64,000 bases of DNA from Apophysomyces variabilis (GCA_002749535.1 MZZL01000408.1:1876631-1940630); one strand, 5' to 3'. Positions 1 to 12,654 are shown, numbered from the stretch's first letter. Notes: generated by a model from the letters alone, not told the origin. Program-made: numbers and translations.

Positions 1-562
1 TATATGGATCATCGTATTTTACATGCAATGTAGCTCTCTCCTTTACGCAGTATAAAGACGATCAGACCATCTTACTACATGCATCATGTATCAAACTAAG
101 TGTACAGTTTAATCTATGCAAGGTGGTTCTTTCCCTCTTTCTTTACATTTCTCTATCCTCATAGATCTACACTGCATCTATAGAGACAACACATAGAACA
201 ACACATTACACAACGCATACACTTACATTTAGAGACAACATATAAATAGTCGTGAAAACATAATGATAATAAAAACAATCTCGACTCAGTCTCAAAGGAT
301 TCTATTGTCCGATTTTCTTTTATCTCATTTGTCTCTAACATATACCACAATATTTCTTCTAGCATATTCTATTCTGTAAAATATAAATATCATTAGAATA
401 ACATTCAATAAAGAAAACGAAGAAATCAATCAGTAATCCAAGAGTTATCTTTTATTCTTTGCTTTTGACAAGGCTGGTTTGAGCATTCCGGGTATTATCA
501 TCGTTTGGACGGAAGCAAGACAACCAGGTGAAAAGAATCCAAGAATCCGACAAACGGAAAAA
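1..562. other. No gene recognised
   Basis: AT-rich sequence upstream of the tRNA. Only short open frames without family features are visible on either strand. Confidence 0.5.
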
Positions 563-644
563 GACAATTTGCCTGAGTGGTTAAAGGGTATGACTCGAAA
601 TCATATGGGCTCTGCTCGCGCAGGTTCGAATCCTGCAGTTGTCG
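563..644 (+). tRNA. tRNA-Ser (anticodon CGA)
   Basis: The 82-nt sequence folds as a class II tRNA. A 7-bp acceptor stem (GACAATT with AGTTGTC, one G-U pair) is followed by an anticodon stem TATGA/TCATA enclosing the loop CTCGAAA, so the anticodon is CGA and UCG serine codons are read. A long variable arm follows (about 600-620). The T arm is CAGGTTCGAATCCTG and contains a good B box. The discriminator base is G, as usual for tRNA-Ser. A run of six T directly after position 644 is a Pol III terminator. No intron is present. Confidence 0.95.
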
Positions 645-2618
645 TTTTTTCAACCCAAAAGTTTTGCTGTAGTACAAATTCTATCCAATCAGCACCTGTG
701 TCGTGTCAATCCCGATCTGAAATAGTCCGCACAAGATCTTCAAGGATGATCGACGAGTCCAATGAATAAAATAAACGATAGATAAAAGGATGCCGTTTAT
801 TCTGTCTTGTCTGTCTAATATTTATATCTTTTGATTCTAGCTACATTATGCAATCCTTGTCGGCAATGGGATGCAAAAGGAAACCAATTGAGAGCATTAA
901 ATCAAAGTCGATAACCGAGAGTACTTCTTGTAGTTCATGACATTTTTGGAAGAGGGCCGAAGATTACCATCTTAAGCTCTTGACCGTGATTGGTGGAACA
1001 GTTTGTGTTACGACACCTGTTTTGCTAGCGGGCTTGATGTTATTTTTAGTTCCGGGCAAGGGTTAAAAGTGTTGCTAGCAGAGAAACGAAACTAAAAGAA
1101 CTCTTGTTTATCGGATCGTTTAATTTGAAGATCTTCATCTACGCCATCAGTGCTACTATCGTGCCGTACATGAAAGTCTTTAAAATCATTAAAGGAAAAG
1201 CTGAAAAATGCCGATGATTCCGATTAAGTCGAAGCAAAACACGATCTGTCAAATAGTATCCCTTATATGGCTTTAGCAATTCAGTCGTTTTGTTGGTTTA
1301 CTGTCATAGACTGGTAGTTTTTATCTTCGAGTTTATTGTCTGTTCTTTATACGACTACTTAGAGTTCAATCTGCCCGTTGCGTTACAGTGATCGAGAAAG
1401 GCTTACATCAAGAGAGCTGATATGCTTAGATTGGTGGCTTTTTTTTGCTAGAATAGTGGAGGGTATAGCCGTAAATAAGCATGGTGACTTTTCAAATATC
1501 TCACATCCAGTGCTACTAAGTATTTCAAGCTTTTTCTCTGGATTATCAGAGCTTGGATTGACCAGTACCTATCGTAGGGTCGTTATGCGATGTTCACTCA
1601 AACAGAGTGGTTGACTAGAAAACATTGCATATTCATTCCATGTACTAAAGCATACTAAATATCAATTAACATACACTCACGTGTTCTAGGCGTTTTGCTC
1701 GTTCGAAAACTCGTGGATTCAGTAACTCAATGATCGTATTTTTTTGTGCTCTGAAAGCTGCGGTAGTAATTTTTCAAGTTATTGATTGTTTAAACCGCAC
1801 GATATTCTGCTTCGAGCCTGGTTTTATTAACGATACGGAGGATACAGCCTTAGTCAACATCAATAAATTAGTTCTCTTCTCCTAATTCTTTACATATGTC
1901 GACGTTAAATATTTCGCAGTGAGGGTTTTAGGTACTGCAGGTGGAATACATGCTTGGCGCTTAAAACCTGGCATTTGATCCAGGCTTACAAGGAATTATG
2001 CGCAAGTCAGAAACTAAAAATGCTTGGATATCTGTGACATGGAACGAATATTTCCTGCATTATCTTTGAGTGAAGGCCTGATTTCCCCGTATGAAGGACG
2101 AAACGCAACCACCAATGGCTAAAGAGATTAGTACAGTGTTTTCCCAATGTTTGCGCATTTCTATTTTTCATTTGCGGATTGGTATTCAAGTTTCTGTGGA
2201 ATACAAAAAATGATTTTCTTTTATCGACGCAAAGTTTGTTTCAAAGTAGCGCAAAATATAATTCAATAAACAGTACAGTAGGCCTCTCACCGAGAGAAGT
2301 AGAGCGAGGTTGTTTTTCCAGTTACTGCAGTTTTCATTACCAGACATCGTGCCAATGTTACACGCGTTCAATCAGTAGCACAGTAGATCAAAAGGGGAGC
2401 TTATACGTCAACCCCCTTTTCTTTGCCTCTTCTCCTTCAAACTCCACTGTCATTCCACTAAATCATCATCTCTTGCATCTTACACTTGGCATTCATATAG
2501 CTCATCTACGTATTTTTCATTATATTTACTTAATTCGTGTGCTTCGAGATATTTCGAGTTCTTTTCTCGCACCATAAAAATACGACTCTTCGTCCTTTTT
2601 TTCTAGCGGTGGATACTC
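645..2618. other. Intergenic, with a repeat fragment near 2.16-2.29 kb
   Basis: No coding region could be supported. The open frames here are short and lack family features. Positions 2160-2290 resemble sequences at 33.44 and 34.88 kb and look like pieces of a dispersed repeat. The pyrimidine-rich 2400-2618 stretch is the likely promoter and 5' leader of the kinase gene that follows. Confidence 0.5.
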
Positions 2619-5301
2619 ATGACCAGCGAAATAATCAAAGAAGGCTACCTATCTGTGAAGGAAGACGGACTTCGTGCATGGATATGGTCCAAACGCTATT
2701 GTGTTCTACGAGATCAGGCCTTGACATTTCACAGGAATGAGGTACCTATTATCTATGTTCAAGCCTACAGAGTGTCTAGTTGAATAGTTGTCAACTGTAT
2801 ATAGTGCAGCTTCAGAGAAAAAATGGTTAACCAAAGTCTTTATTACATTAGCAATCGGGACAGTGCGTTGCGTTGGTATTTTTGAAGGAAATAACCGCCG
2901 TTACACGAACCGATCTGAAGCCATATTGTTTCGAGACAGCTACAAAAGATAAAACATACTATATCGCATGCAAAAATGACGAAGAGCTTTATTCGTGGAT
3001 GGACGAAATATACAATGTGAGTACACTTTTTTGAAAACGTGAAAAGACACGACACGTGCGTGTGGTTATACAATGCCTTTCATATTACTGACGGCTTATG
3101 CAATTAGCGATCTCCGGTCGGTGCCTCAGGTCCGACCAATTTTGTCCACGAGGTGCACGTTGGTTTCGATCCAATCACGGGTGCTTTCACCGTAAGTAGA
3201 AACTATACCCGTTTAGATACTAAGGATTGCCGGTACCATATTCTTAGGGTCTTCCAGACCAATGGACAAAACTGCTCAAGGGCTCTGCCATTACCGCAGA
3301 AGATGCTGCAAAAAATCCGCAAGCTGTCTTGGATGTTTTAGAATTTTATACGGAGCAAACTAAAAGGGAGGCGGAGGAATATGGTTCCTCCAATCTTCAG
3401 GGTGCAGTAGAACGTATGAGCGATGATAGATGGGCTGCTCTTCTTCATGACCACAAAGCTCCTGCGTCTCCTCCACGCACAGCCCATCGACCCGCTCCGC
3501 CACCACCGGCAAACGGCACCCGTAAGCAAGAAACGAATGTATCCGAAATGATGGACGAATTATCCGTGGGTCAGCCGGTAGGGCACAGAATGGGTCGACA
3601 AATGCTGAAAAGACGATAGGAACGTAAAATGCCGTCTAAACTTTCTCCACCACGGTCACCAAGCACATCTGAATCCCTCAGGGACCATTATCCCTATTCC
3701 CCCGGTCATCGAGCACCTCCTTCTCCGGTATCTGCTGTTTTCAGAACTAAGAAAAGGTCTTAACCTCTTCCTAATAGGGTCTTCATCCTCGCTCGCCACG
3801 CGACGTCAGTCCAGTGCGTGCACAACATCCGCGACCGGAACCTTCCAGATCTCACGGACTCCCGTCATCCCAAAGACAACCTGCTAGAACCAACAGTGTC
3901 TCTGCTTACGATGACCGCGTATTATATGAACGAGAGAAACAAGAGCGTGAACAGCGTGAGCGTGAACGCCGCGAACGCGAACGCGAACGAGAAAAGGAGA
4001 GACAGCGTGAACGGGAAAAAGAGAAAGAACGAGAAAAAGAACGCGAGCGGCAACGCGAGCGTGAAAGAGAACGTGAACGATTGCAGCGTGAACGAGAGCG
4101 TGAGCAACAGCTAAAAGAACGCGAGCGTGAAAGAGAGAAGGCTGAAGTTCAGGTTTCCACACCGAAAAAGAAGGTTGAACAGAGGATCAGTACCATGTCC
4201 GAGGCCCAAATCATGGAAAAATTGCGTACGTAAAAAAAAATATAAGCTTACAGTGAGTTCTAATCCAGATGCTAGGTTCTGTTGTCACTCGTGGAGATCC
4301 CAGTACTTTGTACAAGAGACTACAAAGAGTTGGTCAAGGGTACAGACACGATCATCCAAGTATTTTTTTCGCTAAAAAAATTGCTCGTTATAGTGCATCT
4401 GGTTCGGTATACGTCGCTAAGTCATTAGCAACCAATACCAAGGTTGCTATTAAACAAATGGATCTTGCAAATCAACCTCGCAAAGAGCTTATTGTGAATG
4501 AAATCTTGGTAATGAAGGAATCCCAGCATCCGAACATTGTCAATTATCTCGACTCCTTCCTTGTAAAGAATACGGACCTCTGGGTGGTGATGGAATACAT
4601 GGAAGGTGGTGCACTTACCGATGTTATCGATAACAACACCATGAACGAAAAGCAAATTGCTAGAGTTTGTCTCGAAACGACAGAGGGTTTGCATCATTTG
4701 CATTCGCAGAATATCATCCATCGAGATATCAAATCGGACAATATCTTGCTGGATGCCCATGGTCAAGTCAAGATTAGTGACTTTGGTTTCTGTGCGAAAC
4801 TCACTGATCAAAGAAGTAAGCGTGCAACCATGGTTGGAACTCCTTACTGGGTAAAGAATATATACACATGGATAATGTCTTTCTCGGTTTTGCTTATTTG
4901 GATAATGATTAGATGGCACCTGAAGTCGTGAAGCAAAAGGAGTATGGCGCAAAGGTGGATATATGGTCTCTCGGAATTATGGCTATTGAAATGATTGAAA
5001 ATGAGCCTCCGTACTTGGATGAGGAGCCATTGAAGGCGCTTTACTTGATCGCTACTCATGGCACCCCCACACTCAAGAACCCTGAGAAGCTCTCGCGCGA
5101 ACTGAAAGGATTTTTGGCGGTCTGTCTGTGCGTGGACGTCAGATCAAGAGCAACAGCTAAAGAATTATTGGAGGTAAAGCTATTTATTTTGTATTTTCTT
5201 TTTTCATCTGATGTGTGTTTTATCAGCATGATTTCCTCAAGAAGGCAGGGTCTCTGGAAGTTTTGGCTCCATTGCTCAAATTCCGAACTGGCAAACAGTA
5301 A
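2619..5301 (+). CDS. CLA4: PAK-family Ser/Thr kinase, Cla4 type (PH + CRIB + kinase)
   Basis: Effector kinase of Cdc42/Rac GTPases, acting in polarity, septin organisation and cytokinesis in the family. Exon 1 (2619-2741) and exon 2 (2852-3016) encode a PH domain (about residues 5-95) opening with [20 protein letters not shown]. Exon 3 (from 3108) starts a CRIB motif, [20 protein letters not shown], at about residues 106-125 across an intron. A proline-rich linker follows, then about 70 residues of almost pure Glu/Arg/Lys repeats (3930-4140). The kinase domain starts in exon 4276-4339 ([12 protein letters not shown] across the 4340-4393 intron). It has [15 protein letters not shown] and GTPYWMAPE, the last across the 4850-4912 intron. 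The final exon is 5227-5301. Every key catalytic residue is present. Exon borders at 3550-3780 are the least certain: unspliced reading hits stops, but GT-AG introns restore the frame. PH plus CRIB separates it from Ste20, which lacks PH. Confidence 0.9.
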
Positions 5302-5699
5302 TGCAACTGTCCATTATCTAAACCATGTACCTATGAGAAAAGTGCGTAATCTACAGCTGTGGAACCGCTTAGTGCTCCTATTCGTTTGTATCTTCTACCC
5401 ATCTAATTCCTTCCAAGAAATACCTGTGCGTGCGATACCAAATCATCCGTAATTATTTATTGTGTCAAAGTAAACAGTTGTCATAGGCTGTCTTGAAGAA
5501 AGTACAGTTTAGCTAAGCCATTAAATCTGGTTCATAACCGATAAAATGTTCGTAACCATAAAAGCGGAAACAGATGGTGAACCACTTAATAAATGGCTGT
5601 TGCCCGAAGTCGGTATCTTTTTCGCTTTCTGCATCTACCAATGTTATGTCTCGCTAGAAGAATAACCCCGCCCTTCAGATTTATTCCGGTCATTTTTTT
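5302..5699. other. Short convergent intergenic region
   Basis: Lies between the 3' ends of the kinase gene (+) and the TBC gene (-). It should hold both 3' UTRs and polyadenylation sites. Nothing else is recognised. Confidence 0.5.
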
Positions 5700-8564
5700 T
5701 TAACGTGATGATACATGCGCCTCAACTAATTGTTTGTACCGGGTTTCATCCAGCTGGATTCCGTTTATCCCCATTACCTCTGCAAAAAACTGGTCTTGCT
5801 CACCCTTTGTAACCTGACCACTAACGGCTATTGCCGCTTTCGCTTCCTCGCCACGTTCTTCACCAACGAATCCCGTATTAAGAGTTTTGACAGTCTCACC
5901 AAAGCTACCTCCCCAAAGTAAGGGTTCAACATACTTTAACACTGTCAAACCAGCCTTGAAAAGAACAATGTCCCCCTCCAGTAAGAATAAATCCCATAGC
6001 CTTGAAGAAAGTTCAAGAGGGATAACAGACGAAAACACGGTCATGAACCAGTCTGGAAGGTAGTTATCTGGCGTTAGGGACAAGTTCTTGAAATGTAGAT
6101 AAAGCTTAGGTAGGTTCTCGGCAAAAATGACGTTGAAGATTTTGAAGTAGCCTTTCACGCGTGTTTCATCCCTGCTGTATAATGCCGAAAGGACATTACT
6201 CCGATGGATCATATTTATCAGCATCGTAAATGCGTCTTGTGCCCCCATGTTTAACAGAAGCATGCCCGCAAGAAAGGAAGCACCGCGGGTCTAGCAAATG
6301 TTTTTCCGTCATCAAAAATCCAAAGAAAGAACGAATAGCATATACTTACGTATGTTAGATTTCCTTTATACCCCACGAACGCACGCAGTACTTTCCTAAG
6401 CGACATAAACAGCGGCCCATCAGGCTGGTCATACTTTAGTTTATACCGAATGGATAAGGGTAATCGTACCTGAAAAACACATAAGCTGGGTAAAGTGCGC
6501 AATATATCTTCATCGATAGCTTTATCTAGGTATGTGATCGCGTTCGTATCCTGAATGTCCATATCTTCCACTGATAGATGCTCAGCATCGCTCTCTTCAT
6601 TGTCTTCTCCGTCATCGGTAACTTTGATGTCGTTGTCTAATTTTATGACCGCGCTATCTTCACCACTTTTTCCAGTCAAATCGTTGTATTCCGTCAAAGT
6701 TTCCGGCGAGCCGATGTCCATGGCTCTTCTACCATCCATTGGCTCGGAAACCATTTCTGCTTTAAAGTTATCGTCAAATTCCTCAATATCCGTATTTATG
6801 CCTGTGCTACTGTCAAAAGAGGGCGACGAAGGGTTGCCCGCGCTGTCAGAAGAACTACGTCTATCATCTTCATGCAGTACATTTAGGCTGCTAGTGCGTC
6901 TGGTCCTCCGAAGTTTATAATACGAACTATCTGATTCGTTCTTAAAAGCTCTTGGCAAATCCGCTGACCAGACCTGAGTTTGGTCTTTCTCTATGTCTTC
7001 GTTATCGCTTTGTGGTTCAGTGGCTGTAGCTAGTTTTTGCCTTATTGCCGCTGCGGATCCACGAGTATGACGAAGCGAACCGGTGTATTGGATTGTCTTT
7101 GGTGTCTGAGGAACACGTCTCAAACAGTTATTAAGTTCCTCTAAAAGGGAAGAGGTTTTCAGGATATTTCATCGTAGGATAAGACGACTTACCTCTTGGT
7201 ATTTTTAGCTCATTGCCAATGGCAAGCATCCAAACGCGTTTACGGCACCTTGGTGGTATACCTTGGGCCCATAAATCTCGGGTCTTTTTCTCATTAACTC
7301 TTCAAACTAGGTTACCGTAGGCGAATCAAAAGACTAAGATTATACCTTAACTGCCAATGAGGTAGGATATCATGCTCCCAAACGTAAACAGCCTGAGAAA
7401 TTTTCTTGTCTTTCTCTTCTCTACGACGGTGATACTCTTTCTCCTTCTTTGCCTCTAAACAAGTATTAATGAATCCTCAGTTGACCAGATCGGTGTTTCA
7501 CTAACCCAATTTACGTGCTTTTCTCATCATTGCCTCATGTTCCTGTAGATGTTTTTTTTCTTCATGAGGGTCTTTCGGTGGGAGCATCCTATGTTTCCAG
7601 TCAGTATTAAACATTACCTTCAACGTTTGCTACCTTGGACGTGTCTTAGATACGACAGTCTCAAGTGTGGACGGCTTATGCTGAACTGCCTTTGTCCGAG
7701 TGAACGGATTTAGACTTGTAACATGTATTGGTATTGATTGAGCATATAGTAACTTCTTAATTTTTTGGGTTACCTTGATCTGCGTTTAAGGATTTTGGCC
7801 GAGGATCCTCCCGATGTTGCAACCACAGGTGCATCATAGACGTTTCGCCGTGCACCTCTCGCATTAGCTGAATTCATCCCAGATGAGATGGTATCCGTTT
7901 GAAGGTTTACATCTGTATTCAAGTCCCTGCCAGCAGCGGCAGCAGCAGCAGCAGCGGCAGCAGCCGAGACCGTTGTGTCTGCGGATGGCGAATCATTTAA
8001 GACGTCCGATATAGAATAAAAGGGTCCAGATATATCGGATGTGTTGATTGACATAGCTGCTCGCATGGTTGATGCTTCAGTCATAGTGCTTGAGCTGTTG
8101 GTGCGTCTAGGCATGAACTTCAGCAATTTAGATGCGTTAGAAATCGATCCCTGAATAAATTGTTGCGAGTCTCGTGGTAGATCTAAGGAAACTTCCTCAA
8201 AGAACTGGTCATATTGCGTTACTTGTCTTGATTCGTTTAGGGAAGAAAGAGGTGGCGACTGAATGTTCACAGACGAACTGGAAGTCGATTCCGACAAACC
8301 GACAGGAAAGGTCGTAGATGTACTGGATTGGTTGGTTGGCTCAGAAAGGAGTTCATCCAAGAGGCGGTCAGCTGCTAGACTGGTTTCCGAATCACCCTGC
8401 GATGCATTCTTATCGAAAGTGGAAGTCTTGGACGAATGTAATCCGTTGTCTCCCGTAATATGTGTAGAGGACAATCTAGTTGAAAGACCGGCATCCTGAG
8501 GAGAGGTGTTTCGTTCATCTAAATTGAGGTCCACAAAGACCGTACTGTCCTTGCTTTCTTGCAT
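5700..8564 (-). CDS. TBC-domain Rab GTPase-activating protein, TBC1D12/14-like
   Basis: GTPase activator for a Rab protein in membrane traffic. Spliced by eye, one minus-strand gene runs from ATG 8564 to a stop at 5700. The first exon (8564 to about 7773) encodes a Ser/Thr-rich region with an 11-residue polyalanine run (about 7930-7965). Small exons follow (7.2-7.7 kb) with AVYVWEHDILPHWQLR and GIPPRCRKRVWMLAIGNEL, the entry to the TBC1D12/14 domain. An unusually long acidic/serine-rich insert (about 6520-7130) separates this from the core. The core has AIDEDILRTLP (Arg finger, DxxR), GPLFMSLRKVLRAFVGY and, in the last exon, ENLPKLYLHFKNLSLTPDNY. Short introns lie at 6425-6469 and 6291-6349. 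Across the latter junction the usual YVQG reads YTRG, so the Gln finger is replaced. Exon limits at 7.6-7.8 kb are tentative. Confidence 0.82.
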
Positions 8565-10101
8565 AGTTGGTTGTCAGTCAGAGTGGTGGAAATGGCTTGC
8601 ACAGTCTGAATGGGAATCGGTAAACTGAATTGGATAGCCAACGGCTAAATTTAAACGCTCCGCTCATGTTATTTGGTCAAAAGTGAGTTAAAGCACCCTT
8701 TACCCTTGGATACCTTTCTCCATGCAGATCAGACGCACTAAGTATGTTGATATAAATGGATAGGAGGTAGCAGACACTAAAAACCATAACCACTGCTATC
8801 CTTCATATTTTGAACTATCTAGCTTGGAATTCTCGTGACAATAGGACACTATTGATGCAAGACTGATGCCAGAAAAACATAAAACATAGTTCTGCATTGG
8901 TTATTTTAAATTTCTTGTTGTCTTGTCTTGATCATTTATGTTGGCCTTGATCACAATATCCTATATCGGTTCCTGTGCAGTATTTGAAGCTCTATATCAG
9001 GTAGACGTTGGCGCTTTTTTCATGCAGGACGTTCTCGTAACGCTTTTCTTAGGACTTACATGTTGCGCCAAAACTACCTTTGATCTGTACCTACCTAACA
9101 AATGGCTACCATATTTCTGATGCATAATGATGGTTTATCATAGTTCGTTTCTTGTATGCGAAAAGTGAGCTGGGAATTCGGAGAATCGGTCTGTCATACA
9201 ATAGAGACAGATTCCCTTTCTGTTAAATCTGCGTTTTCTATTTATCGTCTTTCTTATAACAAGAACTATACGCTCGCAACAGCTTATATAGATGATTGAT
9301 AGTTAACGTACCCCCTAATTGTATATAGCTATTGTTACCTACCGTAGTCGCTCTCTTTCCTTTATGCTTCTACACCACAATAGTTATCTCGGTTGTGAAC
9401 ATTACATATAGCTCGCATTGAAACAACGTTCAAAAAAGACGTCGCAGCGAGCGTAGTATTTGGAGCTACCCAACGCTAACTACGTATATCCTTTGTAAGA
9501 ACGGAATGGATTCTGAGCCATTATTACTCTTTCAATGCAAGCTAGCGATTTAGTAATGTTTACTCGTTCAACAGCAAACTTGCTTTCTTTTACTGATATT
9601 AAATGGAGCCTGTCATCCTCTAAGAGGTTAAGAACCGTATGGATTCCAAAAACTATTCCTAGCACCTAAGACTGTTTGTTTTATTTTCTTATTGGTAAGG
9701 AACCAAGCGTACTAGACCCGCGTGAAACATCCAAAAGCTAATTGGGTTGTACAAACCTTTTCTGTTATGCAACAGGTGATTTTGTAGCGTGTATTTTCGC
9801 CAGTCTATCCATCAACTTTATTGATATTTGCTAAGATATGAGTTAGGTAAGCAAATTGTGAGCAAGTATTTCTTACTGAATTATAGGAACAATGGAGTGC
9901 GTCTTGCCAATTAATATGATGTAACAAGTGAAAAGAAAACGATATATACAGAGATTGTATTATCTTGCATACGTTCGTGCGTACAAACATATTTGCAACC
10001 GTGTGATTTCACTTCAACTTCCTATTTAAGATGAACTCTTTATTTTTATAAAGTTTTATTTGTTGAACCTCCTTTCTTTTCTTCCCACCACTCTTTTCCT
10101 G
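8565..10101. other. Intergenic, no gene recognised
   Basis: About 1.5 kb of AT-rich sequence. A 60-codon frame at 8938-9120 looks hydrophobic but has no splice context or family features and was not called. The left part should contain the promoter of the divergently placed TBC gene. Confidence 0.5.
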
Positions 10102-10333
10102 ATGCTGAACAAGCCAAACAACGTTATCGCCAATCAAAGACACTTTCAGGCTCCTTCTTCAAAGCCTCTTTGGCTTAAGGGACCAAGAGACAAATTGTAC
10201 GTTACGATCGTCTTTGCGGGTATTGCTGTGGGTTTGACCGGTTCGCTTTATGGAACATACAAGTAAGAAGCTACAAACACCTTTGAACGTCGCTTAACTA
10301 AGAAATTTTAGGATGGTGAAAGGAGAAAAATAG
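10102..10333 (+). CDS. Cytochrome c oxidase subunit VIIa-like small mitochondrial membrane protein
   Basis: Two exons (10102-10265 approx, 10312-10333) joined by a 46-50 bp GT-AG intron give a protein of about 60 residues. Its N-terminus is polar and basic. It then has KPLWLKGPRDKLYV, a single hydrophobic segment (about residues 31-52) and a short basic tail, YKMVKGEK. The layout of a basic N-terminus, a Pro/Arg-rich pre-membrane motif, one helix and a lysine-rich end fits Cox7/COX7A, a nuclear-encoded accessory subunit of inner-membrane complex IV. ATG 10102 was chosen because the upstream frame has no other ATG. Assignment is by pattern only. Another one-helix respiratory subunit is possible. 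Confidence 0.6.
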
Positions 10334-11168
10334 ATGTCTACCAGACCTGTTCGCTTGTCAAAATAAACAACCCTTGGCGGCACCTCTTCCTTGTCGACAA
10401 TAGCTGATGTTCCATACATTTCCGACCTTAGATTCTTGTTATGCTGCAATTCCAACTGAGCACGTCCTTTCTAACATAAAGTAAGCGCCAGAAAGACTTG
10501 GTGGGGTTATATTTCTCTGTCGTAGCATGTTCGAATTTCCCTTGCGATGAAGGGGGCATATGTGAACTCGTAAAAACGTGGAAAACAACCAAATATCCGT
10601 ACGCCAGTTTTGGATTGAAACGGATTACCACTCAGCTTCCCTGCATGAGTGGTTGTTAGTTAGCATAGGTCTTGCAATAGCGTATCGCCTAATATTCACA
10701 GTGCAACTTGTTGGCTTTACCCTGAACCAGTTAATCGCGTTTTTACTATGCCGTGTGTGATTCTTATGACATTATGCACTCGGATAATTAAGGAATAGCT
10801 CGAATGCTGCATGCAGCGTGTAATGTCATTTACAGTAGGTATAGCGAAGTGGATTCCATTCATCACTTCCTCCGCGTTTCGCACGCTGAGAGCTTCTACT
10901 TATCCTATGCAGGAATACATGAAGTCGTACTTTGCAAAGGCCCTGCATCGGCAACATTGGTACTCTTTGATAGCTTTCTGATTTGGAAACATTAGCGTTG
11001 CGGAGCATTAGATGAAGTTTCTCCATGTTACAGTACTTTCCATCTCCAACTAAGTCGTACAGATTTCTTTAACTGATGACTGAGGAAGATTCCGTCAAAG
11101 TAAATTTATTGGATTATGAAAGATCTCAAATTGATCTTCAAAAACCGGTTTCTTTCCTATATCTTTAC
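10334..11168. other. Intergenic, no gene recognised
   Basis: Several 60-70 codon open frames occur on both strands, but none has recognisable features or splice signals. Ends at the TA where the mobile element begins. Confidence 0.5.
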
Positions 11169-11220
11169 TACTGGTTTTTTCAAAAGTTTTTGAAGATTCC
11201 GCCCAAAATTGTTTAAAGCT
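11169..11220 (+). repeat. Left terminal inverted repeat of the mariner-like element
   Basis: Begins at TA (11169-11170). Bases 11171-11217 match the inverted right end at 18187-18233 with about six differences. Bases 11187-11220 also match, perfectly over 34 bp, the inverted copy at 12745-12778 behind the transposase gene. Confidence 0.85.
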
Positions 11221-11334
11221 TCGGAGAACGAATTTTGAAAAATCATCCAATGAAATTATGAAAATCTTGTTACTGATATTTTGAACAAAGTACATTTTTC
11301 TGTTCAGGGCGTAGCGCAACAATATTTAAAAACC

Positions 11335-12654
11335 ATGGGCACTCATAGCACCAACTACGGAATATTAAACGATCATCTAATTGAGCAAGACATTGAAATG
11401 CAACAATACTCTGATGAGGAAACTGATTTAGCGCAGGACATGGTTGTTGATGACGCCCAAGTGAATTTAGTTACTGTTTATCAGATGAACATAGATGAAG
11501 AACAACACGTTCCTGATGAGGATTGCTTTTCGGAAGAAGCAAAAGAAGAAGACAAGCCAATTATAAAGGTTATAAAACATCAAAAGAGGACAAATAGCAA
11601 GTACTCGGCAGACCAAATCGCGAAGTTAATCCATTACAGGATTGAAACCGGTTCAACCATTGCCGAGGCTGCCAGAAAGGCCGGAATTAAATACAGTGCC
11701 GCATACAATTTTGTTAAGCAATACGAAGAAGACCCCGACAAAGCTTTGCCTGGCATTGAACGGAAAGAGAGAGAGAAACATGGAAGACCTACTAAGCTGA
11801 ATGAGGAGCACACTAAGTTTCTGACAGCATACTTTGACGGTAAGCCATTTGCTATCTTGGAAGACGCTAGAAATGATTTATGTACTGCTTTTGAAGGTCT
11901 AAGCGTCAGTATCCCCACTGTGCACAGGCATGTCATTAGCGAATGCAACTTTACGTTGAAAAGAGCAGAGAAGTTACCAGCTAAACGAAACAGCGAAGAA
12001 ATTATTAAGGAAAGGAAAGAGTGGGTAGAAATGATCATGAAAGATGGTTCAATCGAGTACACTACAAATTGTGTTTTCCTTGACGAATCTGGCTTTAATA
12101 TGCACAGTATGCGAAACTACGCGAGGTTAAGAAAAGGGGAACCAGCAAAAGTCATCATTCCAGCCCAACGTGGCATATCAATCACTATTCTAGGTGCCAT
12201 TTCTTCCGCTGGAGTGATTGATGTATCTTTGCGTTTGCCAGGTGTTTATCACCGAAAGAAAAGATTGAAACACACCGTGGAACTAGGGCCGATGATTTTG
12301 CGGGTCTTTGTAAGAAATGTGTTGGATGTGCTTGACAGAAACAACCTACGTAAATTTAACATCGTTATTGATAATGCTCCAATTCACTCGTCTGATGGTA
12401 TAGCTGAGGAAATTAAGGCAAGAGGTCACAAACTTCTTCGATTACCGCAGTATTCACCATTTCTTAACCCAATCGAGGAGTTCTGGTCCAAAGTTAAAGG
12501 TGCAATAAAAAGGCATCCATTGAGTGAAAGTGATCACTTGACTCCTAGGATTGTTGAAGCATGCAAGGAAGTTCGAAAGAAGGATTGTGAAGGATGGATC
12601 AGACATTCAATTTCGTTCTTTCCTCGTTGCTTGGCAGAGCAAAAGAATTTGTAA
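11335..12654 (+). CDS. Tc1/mariner (IS630-type) DD34E transposase, intact
   Basis: Single exon of 439 codons from ATG 11335. The frame is open upstream to 11281 but has no earlier ATG. An acidic N-terminus of about 80 residues is followed by a helix-turn-helix region (SADQIAKLIHYRIETGSTIA, about residues 97-116 with the ensuing AARKAG). A second homeodomain-like part follows (HGRPTKLNEEH). The catalytic triad is visible: D in FLDESGF, D in IVIDNAPIHSS, and E in SPFLNPIEEFW with 34 residues between, giving DD34E. No internal stop or frameshift is seen. Matching inverted repeats lie 166 bp upstream and 91 bp downstream, so the copy looks recent and could be active. It would act by cut and paste at TA dinucleotides. 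Confidence 0.95.
   Translation: MGTHSTNYGILNDHLIEQDIEMQQYSDEETDLAQDMVVDDAQVNLVTVYQMNIDEEQHVPDEDCFSEEAKEEDKPIIKVIKHQKRTNSKYSADQIAKLIHYRIETGSTIAEAARKAGIKYSAAYNFVKQYEEDPDKALPGIERKEREKHGRPTKLNEEHTKFLTAYFDGKPFAILEDARNDLCTAFEGLSVSIPTVHRHVISECNFTLKRAEKLPAKRNSEEIIKERKEWVEMIMKDGSIEYTTNCVFLDESGFNMHSMRNYARLRKGEPAKVIIPAQRGISITILGAISSAGVIDVSLRLPGVYHRKKRLKHTVELGPMILRVFVRNVLDVLDRNNLRKFNIVIDNAPIHSSDGIAEEIKARGHKLLRLPQYSPFLNPIEEFWSKVKGAIKRHPLSESDHLTPRIVEACKEVRKKDCEGWIRHSISFFPRCLAEQKNL

Noticed and set aside
3884..4162. Minus-strand open frames opposite the kinase linker
   Set aside because: Shadow of the Glu/Arg repeat in the kinase gene, with low complexity on both strands.
8938..9120. Hydrophobic 60-codon frame
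   Set aside because: No homology pattern, splice partner or context; probably chance in AT-rich DNA.
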